NCBI GenBank assembly: GCA_947498455.1 | Contig: CANMKK010000002.1 | Location: forward strand, 124,001-188,000 | DNA: 64,000 bases | Source: an uncultured Aquimarina sp. | GTDB lineage: Bacteria; Bacteroidota; Bacteroidia; Flavobacteriales; Flavobacteriaceae | Direction of reading: 5' to 3' | Shown: piece by piece, positions 17,530 through 27,184 of the stretch | Layout of the letters: every line of letters starts with the position of its first letter | Numbering within the stretch: position 1 is the first letter of the stretch | The notes under the pieces: generated by a model | Seen by the model: the letters and a program-made list of their open reading frames with translations, nothing else | The model's database searches: none | Told to the model about the DNA's origin: nothing | Position numbers and translations under genes: made by a program

Positions 17530-18271
17530 ATGTATTATTGTAGATGATGAGAAAAAAGACAGAGAGAATATCCAAATACTTTTGGATAGATACTGTCCTC
17601 AGGTACAAATTATAGGAGAAGCTCATGATAAAGAATCTATGCTTACGGTTCTTACTGAGCTGAAACCAGATTTGGTATTTATGGATATTCAATTAGGAGC
17701 GGTATCCGTGTTTGATGTTCTGAATGAATTATATAACCTAAGTTTTAATATTGTATTTGTATCTGCACATGATAAATATGCAATTAAAGGATATAAATAC
17801 GATGCAATCGATTATTTACTGAAACCAATAAACCATAAATGCTTAGCAAAAGTAGTAGATAAAACACAACAGTTAAAAGGTGAATCTATTTCTAAAAATA
17901 ATATCCTGAATGGTTTCAAAGAATTGTATTCTAAATCGATAGAGGCTCCTAAGATATCTATTGCCGATGGAAAAGGGGTACATATGATCAAAACTGATAA
18001 TGTGCTGTATTGCAGGAGTGATGGTAATTATACAACTTTCATTATGGATAATGAAGGTGAAATAGTAATTTCTAAAGGCCTAAAACATTTCGAAACAAAA
18101 TTACAAGAATATAATTTCTTGCGCATACACAAATCATATATTGCTAACCTGGATCACATAGATTTTTTGGTTAAGGAACAAGGAGGTTCTGTGATTATGA
18201 AGAATGGAAAAACATTGCCAGTATCGAGAAATTGTAAAAGAGAATTGTATGAAAAAATGAACATTATTTAG
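17513..18271 (+). CDS. LytTR-family response regulator
   Basis: The 252-aa protein has a receiver domain (~1-120) with the acidic pair in IIVDDEKKD, phospho-acceptor Asp in DLVFMDIQLG and the conserved Lys in YLLKPINHK. A LytTR DNA-binding domain follows (~145-250; HMIKTDNVLYCRSDGNYTTF, FLRIHKSYIANL, LPVSRNCKREL). It is encoded with its cognate kinase, overlapping by 17 bp. LytTR regulators usually bind imperfect repeats upstream of targets; none was identified here. Confidence 0.93.
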   Translation: MSQLLKCIIVDDEKKDRENIQILLDRYCPQVQIIGEAHDKESMLTVLTELKPDLVFMDIQLGAVSVFDVLNELYNLSFNIVFVSAHDKYAIKGYKYDAIDYLLKPINHKCLAKVVDKTQQLKGESISKNNILNGFKELYSKSIEAPKISIADGKGVHMIKTDNVLYCRSDGNYTTFIMDNEGEIVISKGLKHFETKLQEYNFLRIHKSYIANLDHIDFLVKEQGGSVIMKNGKTLPVSRNCKRELYEKMNII

Positions 18272-18673
18272 AATACTGACTTTATAAAACCGATCACAAT
18301 TATCTGGCAGTTTTTATAACAATCTTTTTATTAAAATTAATATAATGAAAAATAATTTGTTAAAAACAGATAGAAGGGAATTTATCTTTTCAAAATACTA
18401 CAAGATGTAGTTTGATAAATTTTGCGAATTTTAATTATAATATACTGATATTCATTAATTTTTGGTTCTTGATTCAAAAGCTTTGGATGTTAGTGAAAAC
18501 GATATATAAAACCAGAATGGTTTTTGATTTTATAACACAAAATTAAATTACACAATAATAAGGTTGCAGAAGATTTTACTTAGATAAATAAGCTTAGTAA
18601 ATTTCCCGAGTTAATTTCATACTTTAGTGGATAAATAATAGCTAAGGCATTAATAATTTAACAAATTCATTCT
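18272..18673. other. 402-bp non-coding gap
   Basis: AT-rich spacer between the LytTR regulator and the next gene on the same strand. A 21-codon ATG frame exists at 18345-18410 without supporting features, and no clear terminator hairpin or repeat was seen. Confidence 0.35.
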
Positions 18674-19834
18674 GTGAGAATTATCAAAAAATTTCTTAAA
18701 GGATTATTTTTACTAATCCTATTTACCATTCTATTACTGTATATATTTGATTATGATTATATTCTAAAAGGAGTGCGTGTCGTGTATATGACAGGTCATT
18801 CTACTGCATATATTGACGATCATACCTATTTTGATAATAGAGAAATAAAAAAAGGAGATATTATTATTCCATGGCAATTACATCAAGATTATAATAAAGT
18901 ACAAACCACTGATCGATTAAAAATAACAAATTCAGAGTTGGGAACTGTAGCTTTTATGATAATCAAAAATGATAAAATTTGGTATGAGAATTATGCGGAT
19001 GGGTATAATACGGCCTCTAAAACCAATTCATTTTCCATGGCCAAAAGTATTACTACTGCTATGCTTGGTAAAGCAATTAGCGATGGATATATAGAAAGTT
19101 TGGATCAACCTATTGGAGATTTTTTACCCAAATTCTCTAAAGGCTTGGCTGCCAAAACTACAGTTGGAGATCTTTCATCAATGTCATCAGGATTAAATTG
19201 GATAGAACATTATACAAGTCCTTTTTCTATAACTGCCCGAACCTATTATGATCCAAATATCAGAGATATAATGCTAGAGTTAGATATTATAGACACTCCA
19301 GGAAAGGAATTTAAATATTTAAGCGGCAATACACAATTGTTAGGAATGGTCATAGAAAAGGCAACTGGGAAAAAATTATCAGAATACCTAAGTGAAAGTT
19401 TTTGGAAACCAATGGGTATGGAACAAGACGCCTTATGGCAGTTGGATAGTGAGGAAAGCGGAATGGAGAAAGCGTATTGCTGTATTGCTAGTAACGCTAG
19501 AGATTTTGCACGGTTTGGCGTATTGTTTAAGAATAAAGGAATGTTTGAGGGGAAGCGTATTTTGCCAGAAGATTTTGTAGAATTAGCAACAAAAAAACGT
19601 TTTGAGAATGGCAATGAGTATGGATATGGACTTTGGTTATCTGATCATTTGGGAAAAGATATATTTGCGATGAGGGGAATTTTAGGGCAATATGTAATCT
19701 CTATACCAGAAGATGATGTGATAATTGTTAGGCTAGGTCATAAAAGAGGAAAATTTAGTAATGGAAAGGCTTTTACTGAAGACTTCTATATTTATATAGA
19801 GGAGGCGTATAAAATGTTAGAAAATGCTTCATAA
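18674..19834 (+). CDS. Serine hydrolase, class C beta-lactamase / DD-peptidase fold
   Basis: The 386-aa protein has an N-terminal membrane anchor (~6-25, FLKGLFLLILFTILLLYIF), then a beta-lactamase-type domain. The nucleophile motif SMAKSITTAM gives S121xxK124, and a YLSGNTQLL segment fits the second (Y-x-N-like) element; the KTG-like box near the C-terminus is weak. Such proteins are peptidases or esterases at the cell surface rather than antibiotic-resistance enzymes. The start is GTG. It overlaps the next gene by 11 bp. Confidence 0.82.
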   Translation: MRIIKKFLKGLFLLILFTILLLYIFDYDYILKGVRVVYMTGHSTAYIDDHTYFDNREIKKGDIIIPWQLHQDYNKVQTTDRLKITNSELGTVAFMIIKNDKIWYENYADGYNTASKTNSFSMAKSITTAMLGKAISDGYIESLDQPIGDFLPKFSKGLAAKTTVGDLSSMSSGLNWIEHYTSPFSITARTYYDPNIRDIMLELDIIDTPGKEFKYLSGNTQLLGMVIEKATGKKLSEYLSESFWKPMGMEQDALWQLDSEESGMEKAYCCIASNARDFARFGVLFKNKGMFEGKRILPEDFVELATKKRFENGNEYGYGLWLSDHLGKDIFAMRGILGQYVISIPEDDVIIVRLGHKRGKFSNGKAFTEDFYIYIEEAYKMLENAS

Positions 19835-20537
19835 AATTGATCTTGAACATATCTTATTTTTAGATATTGAAACGGTGCCTGAACAGGAAAGTTTTGATGT
19901 TTTAAGTGATGAAGTCAAATATTTATGGGCCGATAAAACAAAGTACCAAAGAAAAGAAGAATTCACACCAGAAGAATTTTATGAAAGAGCCGGTATATGG
20001 GCAGAATTTGGTAAAATAGTTTGCATTTCAGTGGGGTATTTTGTTTTTAGAGGAGAAACAAGATCTTTTAGAACCACTTCTTTTTATGGAGAAGAAAAAC
20101 AGTTATTGGTAGATTTTAAAAACCTATTAGAATCTCATTTTAATAGACCACATCATTTGCTTTGTGCTCATAATGGTAAGGAATTTGATTTCCCTTATAT
20201 AGCCAGAAGAATGATTGTTCATACTATAGAATTGCCTTTTAAGTTAAATTTATTTGGCAAAAAACCATGGGAAGTTCCGCATTTGGATACATTGGATCTC
20301 TGGAAATTTGGAGATTATAAACACTATACTTCGCTTAAATTGCTTACCAATATTTTAGGAATTCCATCTCCTAAAGATGATATAGATGGTAGTCAGGTAA
20401 GACAAGTATATTATGAAGAAGGCGATCTAGATAGGATCATCACTTATTGCGAAAAAGATACGGTAGCCGTCGCTCAAATCCTTTTACGCTTGCGACAAGA
20501 AGAAATATTATCAGATGGTGAAGTAGTTTCTGTATAG
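19824..20537 (+). CDS. PolB-like 3'-5' exonuclease (ribonuclease H-like)
   Basis: The 237-aa protein is a DEDD-type exonuclease domain without a polymerase. Exo I is LFLDIETVPEQ near the N-terminus, Exo II is LLCAHNGKEFDFPYIARR, and Exo III is the C-terminal RIITYCEKDTVAVAQIL. This matches the 'predicted 3'-5' exonuclease related to DNA polymerase B' family. It is likely involved in DNA repair or RNA processing; the exact substrate is not known. Its start lies inside the hydrolase gene, suggesting translational coupling. Confidence 0.85.
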   Translation: MLHKIDLEHILFLDIETVPEQESFDVLSDEVKYLWADKTKYQRKEEFTPEEFYERAGIWAEFGKIVCISVGYFVFRGETRSFRTTSFYGEEKQLLVDFKNLLESHFNRPHHLLCAHNGKEFDFPYIARRMIVHTIELPFKLNLFGKKPWEVPHLDTLDLWKFGDYKHYTSLKLLTNILGIPSPKDDIDGSQVRQVYYEEGDLDRIITYCEKDTVAVAQILLRLRQEEILSDGEVVSV

Positions 20538-20568
20538 TACCAATTTAATTAAGAAACTTTATAGAAAG

Positions 20569-22503
20569 TTAATTACATTTATTTTCAACTAATAGTATAC
20601 CATTTGGAGTTATGGTATCATTATTAATGCATAGATACTGATCAGCTCCAGTTGGTTCGGAGATTGTATTATTGGTAATGTTGGTATTGTTATGAGTACC
20701 AAACAAGCGAATCCCGTCACTCTCATTTGGTTTAATGTTATTTAGGGAAACGTCAATATTCTTAGCATTCCCAATTTCCATACCTCCTATTATTTCATTA
20801 CGTGTGAATGTAATTCCATTGGTGTTGGAGAAAGTTACTCTTCTTGTACCTAAAAAGGAATTGGAATCAAATAGTATGTTATACTGATCATGATCTTCAC
20901 TTGCGTTCATGTGAACGAAATATACATGAAAACTACCGGATGTGATTGTATTTCCTTTTATCTCTATAGTGTTGCTATATGTATTGGTTCCTTGGATTCC
21001 ATTTTTTGAAACCGTTATTGTATTATCATAAATACGTGCTTTGGTAGCCTTGTTAAGTTGGATTCCTGATCCACAATTCGCAATACTATTATCGTGAATG
21101 TAAGCATCTATAGATCCTGTTGCAATGCCTAAAGAATATCCTTCGATTATATTGTGAGCTATTTCGTTATTGAAAACGGTGACACCAGTACCTGCGGCAA
21201 AAATTGCCCAACTATCTACTGCATGATCTAAAGCCTTAAAGATGTTTTTAGTAATTTTCACACCAGAAACAAAAGAATATACCACTCTGGTTCCAATATT
21301 ATTTTCTGTGACAGTAATATCTTGACCAATAGTTAATGTTAGAAAACCACCTCTACTACCTCTTTCTGTATTTCCTTTAATCAGAACGTCAAAAACCTTC
21401 TGACGCTCCATAAGTACTCCATTATCGTCTCTAAATCTATCTGGTTCTATATTGATTGCATAGCCAACTTCTCCGCCATCTGTATTCACAGAAGGTTGCC
21501 CTACATTAATAAAAGTATTTCCTTCAATTACAATATCGCGACCATCGGTCAGTGCAATAGCCATTCTTCTGGAATTTTTAATCACACAATTTTTTATGGT
21601 AACATTCATAGTTGGATTATAATCAGGATTAAAAGAAAAACCAAATGAGTGTATAGCAAATGTTCCAGCTGAGCCATCTTCAAAATTAAGTCCGTCAATG
21701 ATAATGTTTTTTCCAGAGTGAATTATAAAAAGGTAACTGCCTTCTAATCCATTATCATCCGGAGAAAATACGCGTTGATCTCGGTCTCCGTGTAAATTCC
21801 CTCCCGATACAGTAATATTAGAAGCATCCCTAACAGCAAAGATCGCTCCTCCGATTCTATTATGTGTATCTCCTGGGAATATACGAAGATGAGTATTACC
21901 AGTCATTATTAAATGAAAATTAGACGGAATATTTATGGCTTCAAGGGATGGGTAAAAATTTTGATTAGAGGTAGTGCTGGTTACTTTGGTTACTTCGAAA
22001 AAGGCATCGAATTTATCTACCTGAAATGTAGTTGCACCTAATTGATGAGTTAAGAACAGTACATTTTCGAACTTTTCTGTATTTTGTAATGCTATCTCCG
22101 AAGTAGTGTTTCCTTCTTTGATGTCCCATCGTACAGCATAAAACCTAAAAGTAGAATCTTTTAGTGTAACATCACCTTGTATATTGAGTTTATAATTTAG
22201 AAGTCGTCCATCAATTGTTCCACCAGAAAAATCGAGAGTTCCGTTAATAATATCACCGCCATTGAAGTCAAAATTGACATTTTTGGGCAAGGTAATGTTC
22301 GATCCATTGAGATCCCATAAGCAATCTATAATAATAGTAGTGTTTTCTGTAATGCTCGATATATCGAAGTTGCAAGGCGTGGTGATTATGTTTTCGGGTT
22401 GATCAACTTCTATCTCCGGAGAATTATCAAAATTATCGTCATTAACACAAGAAATAATGGATGAAATAATAGTACAAAAGAAAAAGTATTTTAGATTCTT
22501 CAT
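20569..22503 (-). CDS. Lipoprotein with right-handed parallel beta-helix
   Basis: The 644-aa protein begins with a lipoprotein signal (MKNLKYFFFCTIISSIISC). An N-terminal region resembles Bacteroidetes plate-binding segments (FDFNGGDIINGTLDFSGGTI). From ~190 to the end there are many PbH1-type rungs such as NIIIDGLNFEDGS, VTIKNCVIKNSRR and DIVIEGNTFINVG. This fold is usual for polysaccharide lyases or epimerases and for adhesins. I see no catalytic signature, and no susCD pair is nearby. It sits alone, convergent with the exonuclease gene. Confidence 0.8.
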   Translation of the reverse strand: MKNLKYFFFCTIISSIISCVNDDNFDNSPEIEVDQPENIITTPCNFDISSITENTTIIIDCLWDLNGSNITLPKNVNFDFNGGDIINGTLDFSGGTIDGRLLNYKLNIQGDVTLKDSTFRFYAVRWDIKEGNTTSEIALQNTEKFENVLFLTHQLGATTFQVDKFDAFFEVTKVTSTTSNQNFYPSLEAINIPSNFHLIMTGNTHLRIFPGDTHNRIGGAIFAVRDASNITVSGGNLHGDRDQRVFSPDDNGLEGSYLFIIHSGKNIIIDGLNFEDGSAGTFAIHSFGFSFNPDYNPTMNVTIKNCVIKNSRRMAIALTDGRDIVIEGNTFINVGQPSVNTDGGEVGYAINIEPDRFRDDNGVLMERQKVFDVLIKGNTERGSRGGFLTLTIGQDITVTENNIGTRVVYSFVSGVKITKNIFKALDHAVDSWAIFAAGTGVTVFNNEIAHNIIEGYSLGIATGSIDAYIHDNSIANCGSGIQLNKATKARIYDNTITVSKNGIQGTNTYSNTIEIKGNTITSGSFHVYFVHMNASEDHDQYNILFDSNSFLGTRRVTFSNTNGITFTRNEIIGGMEIGNAKNIDVSLNNIKPNESDGIRLFGTHNNTNITNNTISEPTGADQYLCINNDTITPNGILLVENKCN

Positions 22504-22673
22504 AATATCGTTTTATGTAAAATGAATATAATAACTGTTATAAGTTAATGTCTTGAGACTCCAAAATGTTACTTTTTATTATTGCAATTCCCAGTGTTAT
22601 ATATAGAGATTAAAACCGTTATGTTTTCGAAATAGTAATTAAGAGAATAAATTCAATAGTATAAATCTACTTA

Positions 22674-23402
22674 TCAATTCCTCCCATTTTCATTAGAGTA
22701 TAATGTATAAACAGGATCTGTTTGCCAGTATTCCTTAGTAGTAATATCAATAGCCGTAAGAGGGCCCTTAAAAGCAGCACCAGTATCTATGTTCCAAACG
22801 CAAGCAGCATTTATGGGAACCGTCTTATTTATTCTCGTTACTGGAGTATGACCGATATAAATTTCATTAAAAAGTAACAATCGTTTAGGGTAGGTAACGG
22901 CTGTTTTTTTGAGGTTAGGATCTACAGATAATGCAGTTTCCCATAATGTTCTGTCCCAATAGAATAATTTATCAAAATACTCTCTATGTGGTCCATGAAG
23001 ATTCGTAAATCCAGCATGCATAAATAACCTATTGTGATCATCAATATGATAATTAATAAGATTTTTATAAAAAATTATATGACTTTCGATTACTTCTTGA
23101 GAGACATCTCTATAGGAATCTATTGTAGCTTGCCCTCCGTGTTGAAGCCATTCTGGATTATGATTATTTTCTGTTAACCATTCATAACATAGCTGATCAT
23201 GATTACCACGAATAAAAATACAATTGTGTGTTTTTTGCAGTTCTATAAGAAACGAAACCAGAGCAGCACTATCACTCCAGCCATCTACATAGTCTCCTAA
23301 AAATATAAGTTGGTCATTTGTGGTGATTTTTGCTATATCGATTAGTTGTTTTAGAGCTTTTAAGGCTCCATGCATATCTCCAATTACTAGAGTTCTGTTC
23401 AT
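22674..23402 (-). CDS. Metallophosphoesterase, serine/threonine protein phosphatase-like
   Basis: The 242-aa calcineurin-type phosphoesterase has the full metal-binding set: VIGDMHG, FLGDYVDGW, IRGNHDQL, a distal LFMHAGF and IYIGHTPV. The layout matches bacterial PPP phosphatases (PrpA/ApaH-like), which hydrolyse phosphoproteins or dinucleoside polyphosphates. It begins 12 bp after the spermidine-synthase-like gene on the same strand, so it may share its transcript. Confidence 0.87.
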   Translation of the reverse strand: MNRTLVIGDMHGALKALKQLIDIAKITTNDQLIFLGDYVDGWSDSAALVSFLIELQKTHNCIFIRGNHDQLCYEWLTENNHNPEWLQHGGQATIDSYRDVSQEVIESHIIFYKNLINYHIDDHNRLFMHAGFTNLHGPHREYFDKLFYWDRTLWETALSVDPNLKKTAVTYPKRLLLFNEIYIGHTPVTRINKTVPINAACVWNIDTGAAFKGPLTAIDITTKEYWQTDPVYTLYSNENGRN

Positions 23403-23414
23403 TGAAATCTATTT

Positions 23415-24935
23415 TTATTTAGTATTGGTTGTGAAATCCGATTTCCATTTGTTCCAATCCTTCAGGTAATAATCTAAAATAATAGGGTTGTCTAAAGTAT
23501 TGATTTTGGTGGTTGCGATTGCAATATCTTTTGGCATATCAAATGAATTCCTCGCCTGTTCAGTAGAAAGATATTGGAGGTTCTGGTTATCAATATTAAT
23601 TTTTTCAGAAATGAACGGCTCGTTCGTAGCAATAGTAAAACCCCAATCTCCAAAGGAAGGAATGTATGTGTGGTAGGTTTCCACGTTTGCAAAAACCTTT
23701 TTTAAAGTCCGATTGATACAACTAAAGACAGTATTCGAAAAATAAATTTCTCCAGACTGTGTTACAAAAACCCCGTTTTCATGCAACACTCTTTTAGCCA
23801 TTAAAAAGAACTGTTTGCTATACAGCCGGGCAATAGCCTCTGTTGTAGGGTCGGGAAGATCCGCAATTATTATATCGTACTTTTCCTCACTGGTGAATAA
23901 GAAGGTAAATGCATCCTCTGCAATTAGGTTAACTTTGGGATGTAATGCAGCATTTTTATTTATTGTAGTGATAAAAGGATTTGTTTTTGCCAAGTGAAAC
24001 ATGGTACTATCAATATCCACGACATCAATCCGTTCGATATCATGTTTTAGAACTTCTCTACTAGCCAAGTTTTCGCCTCCTCCAAGGATTAGTATTTTTT
24101 TCGCATCTTGCCGTAATGCAAAAGGGATGTGGACTAAACTCTCGTGGTATCGATGCTCATCAGCAGAAGAAAATTGTATGACCCTGTTGAGGTATAAGCG
24201 AACGTCTTCTTGTTTTTTAGTTAAGACAATTTTTTGATATGGGCTTTGTATATTTAGAACAATAGGGTGTTTGTATATTTTTTCATCCCAAGTGTTCAAT
24301 AATTTTCCGCCAAAAACTACCAGAATAATAAGAATCGATAAAGAGGCAAATCCAAGTAAAAAATTCCCTTTTTTATTTTTGAAATATATTAAATTCAAGA
24401 ATAAGCCTAAAAGAATATTTACGATTCCAAAAAGTATTGAAGAATAGTAAAGTCCTACAAAAGGAAGTAGTATAAAAGGAAAGAGAAGTGTAGCAATAAG
24501 GCCACCAATGTAATCTAGAGAAAGTACATTGGATAAGTTGTTTTTAAAATCAGTTTTGTTAGAGGCAAATGTAAGTAGAGGAACTTCCATTCCGGTAAGC
24601 AAACCAATAATAAAAACGGTAAGTAATATTAGTAATTGAAGTGTAGTAGTCCCGACATTAACGAATAAGAAGTATAATAAAGGGACCGAGATACCTCCAA
24701 TAAACCCTAAGGCGTATTCAATTCTGATAAAGAATAGTAGCGATTGGTTTTTAAAAAATTTAGAAAGATAAGCGCCAATTCCCATAGAAAAAAGATAAAC
24801 TCCGATGATAAAAGAGAATTGTCTGACCCCATCACCCATAAAATATGTGGCGGTCGTACTAATCAAGAGTTCATAAATAATTGAACACAGACCAGCTATA
24901 AATACTGCAATGGGGAGTATAATTTTTTTTTCCAT
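23415..24935 (-). CDS. Membrane-bound spermidine-synthase-like aminopropyltransferase
   Basis: About 506 aa. I start it at the Met in MEKKIILPIAVF (24935); the longer frame from 24971 adds 12 residues reaching toward the divergent gene. Residues ~1-215 form about seven membrane segments. The rest is a SpeE-like methyltransferase-fold domain with KILILGGGENLASREVL (nucleotide loop), RIDVVDIDSTM and the catalytic-type IIIADLPDPTTEA. Canonical SpeE has D-S-S-D-P here, so substrate use may differ. The divergent YgiB/YgiC-like genes and nearby AdoMet decarboxylase point to polyamine chemistry at the membrane. Confidence 0.82.
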   Translation of the reverse strand: MEKKIILPIAVFIAGLCSIIYELLISTTATYFMGDGVRQFSFIIGVYLFSMGIGAYLSKFFKNQSLLFFIRIEYALGFIGGISVPLLYFLFVNVGTTTLQLLILLTVFIIGLLTGMEVPLLTFASNKTDFKNNLSNVLSLDYIGGLIATLLFPFILLPFVGLYYSSILFGIVNILLGLFLNLIYFKNKKGNFLLGFASLSILIILVVFGGKLLNTWDEKIYKHPIVLNIQSPYQKIVLTKKQEDVRLYLNRVIQFSSADEHRYHESLVHIPFALRQDAKKILILGGGENLASREVLKHDIERIDVVDIDSTMFHLAKTNPFITTINKNAALHPKVNLIAEDAFTFLFTSEEKYDIIIADLPDPTTEAIARLYSKQFFLMAKRVLHENGVFVTQSGEIYFSNTVFSCINRTLKKVFANVETYHTYIPSFGDWGFTIATNEPFISEKINIDNQNLQYLSTEQARNSFDMPKDIAIATTKINTLDNPIILDYYLKDWNKWKSDFTTNTK

Positions 24936-24983
24936 AAATTTTAAGTATGTTTGATACACTAATACCACCAAAACCCTTCAAAG

Positions 24984-25541
24984 ATGAACAAAAAATTCAT
25001 AAACGCCTTTACCTTATCAAAAAAAATGGCAATTGCGGGTATTGTTTCTGCGACTGTTGTAGTTCAAAGTTGTGGGGGTGATAATTCTCCTAGAATTGTA
25101 GATTCTAAAGAAAAAACGATCTATGAATCAACAAAAGGGGTTATAACGGAAGTCGAAGAAGTGGAGCCGGGGGATCAATATAAGATTATTGATGAGCGTA
25201 TTATTGATGAAAAAGAAAAATCAATAGCAATTGTTCACACTTTAGAAGGAACTACGGATACTTTGTCCCTACGAAAAATGAAAGATGGACATGAAAGTTC
25301 ATATAGACATGCCGGTTTACAAGGTATATTATTGTATTCTCTTGCAGGTACTTTTTTTAATAGAAATATGGGGAGTGTAAGCCCTAATGCCAGTAATTAT
25401 AAATCTACGAGTGCATTTAATAAATCTACAGGTTTAAAAAATGATTTAAGAACTTCTGCTACTTCAAGAAGAGTACGAGTACCAGGAGCATCATCTACAG
25501 GATATGGTAAAGGAAAATCATTTAGATCCTTTGGAGGATAG
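24984..25541 (+). CDS. YgiB-like lipoprotein (DUF1190-type)
   Basis: The 185-aa secreted protein has a signal ending in a lipobox (IVSATVVVQSC, Cys30). The mid part is acidic, and the C-terminus is rich in Ser, Gly, Lys and Arg (GYGKGKSFRSFGG). It precedes and overlaps by 38 bp a YgiC-like ligase gene, like the enterobacterial ygiB-ygiC pair, and the G/S-rich tail resembles DUF1190 proteins. The family assignment rests on context and composition. It could be the acceptor or partner of the ligase (inference). Confidence 0.6.
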   Translation: MNKKFINAFTLSKKMAIAGIVSATVVVQSCGGDNSPRIVDSKEKTIYESTKGVITEVEEVEPGDQYKIIDERIIDEKEKSIAIVHTLEGTTDTLSLRKMKDGHESSYRHAGLQGILLYSLAGTFFNRNMGSVSPNASNYKSTSAFNKSTGLKNDLRTSATSRRVRVPGASSTGYGKGKSFRSFGG

Positions 25542-26676
25542 TCGATTTAAAGAAATTAAACGACTTAAAAAAAAGCATGTTCCCCACCAATTGCATTGGT
25601 ATCTAAAGGAAGATTATTTTTCTGAGGAGCTATTGGGGATTTATACATCAGAACTTCATCGGTTTAAACAGACGTGTATTGAAGCTTTTGATATATTTGA
25701 GAAAGCAACAGAACAAATCTTACAACGTAACGAGTTACATGTTTTAGGAATTCCCTCTTTTTTTAAGGATTGTATACAATATAGTTGGGAAAACCGCGAA
25801 AAGCATTCCTGCCTATATGGACGATTTGACCTAAATGGAGGTTTTAATAATACCAGAGCCAAGATCATAGAGTTTAATGTGGATACGTGCAGTACACTTC
25901 CAGAAACACTATTATGGCAACCGTTACAGCTAGAACATTTGGGAGGTACATTTCAGCAATTCAATTCATTGTCAGATGATATTGCAAGAACACTTTCTAA
26001 AATCAAGAATAAACTAGGAGTGGAATCTCCGACATTTCTTTCTTCTACATTTGGATATCAGGAAGATATCATTAATGCCAATTGTATTAACGATATTGCG
26101 TATCGATCCGGATATCAGCCTTTTTACTGTGATCTGGAAAAAGTTGTTTTTTCTGCAGAAGAAGGAATTTTTTATGAAATAGGAGGGGAACACCAACCAG
26201 TAGATGTTTGGTTTAAAATTATTCCTTGGGATTGGATGTTTAGTGAGGAACCAGAATTAGCAAAAACAATTTCTAGGATTGTGCAAAAAGAATTATCTGT
26301 AGTTTTAAATCCGGCGTATACAGCTATATGGCAGAATAAAAAGTTCTTAGCCTATATTACAGAGCACTTTCCAAATAATGTTATCGCAGAGACCTATCTA
26401 AATGCTAAGACAAGTAACTATGTGGCTAAACCAGTATATGGAAGACTTGGTGAAAACGTTAGTATACAAACTGCTAACTCCATTTCTTCTAAAGGAGATT
26501 ATGGCAATCAAGATAAAGTATACCAGCAATACTATCCTTTGATAGAAGATAAGGAAGCATACTTTTATCAGACAGGAATGTTCTTTACTGATAGGCCTTC
26601 TGCAATTAATTTCAGAACTCAGGAAAGTCGTATAATAACAGACGATTGTGAATTTATGTCACATTATCTAATATAG
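25504..26676 (+). CDS. Glutathionylspermidine synthase-like ATP-grasp amidoligase (YgiC/YjfC type)
   Basis: The 390-aa protein aligns by eye with E. coli YgiC: LYGRFDLN, KIIEFNVDTCSTLPET, IIPWDWMFSEEPELA, YVAKPVYGRLGENVSI and the C-terminal INFRTQESRIITDDC. This is the C-terminal ATP-grasp domain of glutathionylspermidine synthetase without the amidase half. It is expected to form an amide bond from a carboxylate and an amine using ATP. Start and length fit the family (YgiC is ~386 aa). It overlaps the YgiB-like gene. Confidence 0.88.
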   Translation: MVKENHLDPLEDSRFKEIKRLKKKHVPHQLHWYLKEDYFSEELLGIYTSELHRFKQTCIEAFDIFEKATEQILQRNELHVLGIPSFFKDCIQYSWENREKHSCLYGRFDLNGGFNNTRAKIIEFNVDTCSTLPETLLWQPLQLEHLGGTFQQFNSLSDDIARTLSKIKNKLGVESPTFLSSTFGYQEDIINANCINDIAYRSGYQPFYCDLEKVVFSAEEGIFYEIGGEHQPVDVWFKIIPWDWMFSEEPELAKTISRIVQKELSVVLNPAYTAIWQNKKFLAYITEHFPNNVIAETYLNAKTSNYVAKPVYGRLGENVSIQTANSISSKGDYGNQDKVYQQYYPLIEDKEAYFYQTGMFFTDRPSAINFRTQESRIITDDCEFMSHYLI

Positions 26677-26765
26677 AGCCTAGTTTCTTGATTCTGATAG
26701 AGAAGCGATTTCGTCTCCGATTATGGTAACTCTAGGGTACGTCATTAGATGATGTAAACCTTTCT

Positions 26766-27140
26766 TTAGGCGCTCGATGATGAGTTTTGCCGTGGTAACT
26801 CACCTCTTTTTATAATATTAGTGGTTATTGTATCCGAATTTAATAAGGAAGCGAGTACTGATTTGACCATATCAACATCAAAATCATTACAAGAAAATAC
26901 ATCTATAGCGGCATAATTATGCTCCGGCCACGTATGAATGCTAATATGACTCTCTTCTAATAATATAAAACCTGTAACTCCAATAGGTTCGAATTGCTTA
27001 AAAGCTTCTTGTATTTTTCCTAACTTTAGTTCATCTACAACCTGATGAAGTACATTACGGATATAAGGAACAAAGGAAAGCTTTTCCGTATTAGCGTTAT
27101 ATACATCCCACGTACAATGCAATCCTATGTGTTGTTTCAT
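26766..27140 (-). CDS. speH: S-adenosylmethionine decarboxylase proenzyme
   Basis: The 124-aa SpeH-type proenzyme cleaves itself at a Ser to form the pyruvoyl cofactor, then decarboxylates AdoMet to supply the aminopropyl donor for spermidine. The self-cleavage motif is EESHISIHTWPEHNYAAIDV (Ser in SHISIHTWPE), followed by FSCND with the catalytic Cys. The length is normal for the bacterial class 1B enzyme. It converges on the YgiC-like gene (89 bp apart) and would feed the aminopropyltransferase at 23415. Confidence 0.9.
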   Translation of the reverse strand: MKQHIGLHCTWDVYNANTEKLSFVPYIRNVLHQVVDELKLGKIQEAFKQFEPIGVTGFILLEESHISIHTWPEHNYAAIDVFSCNDFDVDMVKSVLASLLNSDTITTNIIKRGELPRQNSSSSA

Positions 27141-27184
27141 CTTCTAGGGGCTTTTAGAATTATAGAAATGATTTCGTAATAGGT

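Noticed and set aside
18345-18410. 21-codon ORF after the LytTR gene
   Set aside because: Too short, with no hydrophobic or conserved pattern and no coupling to a neighbour.
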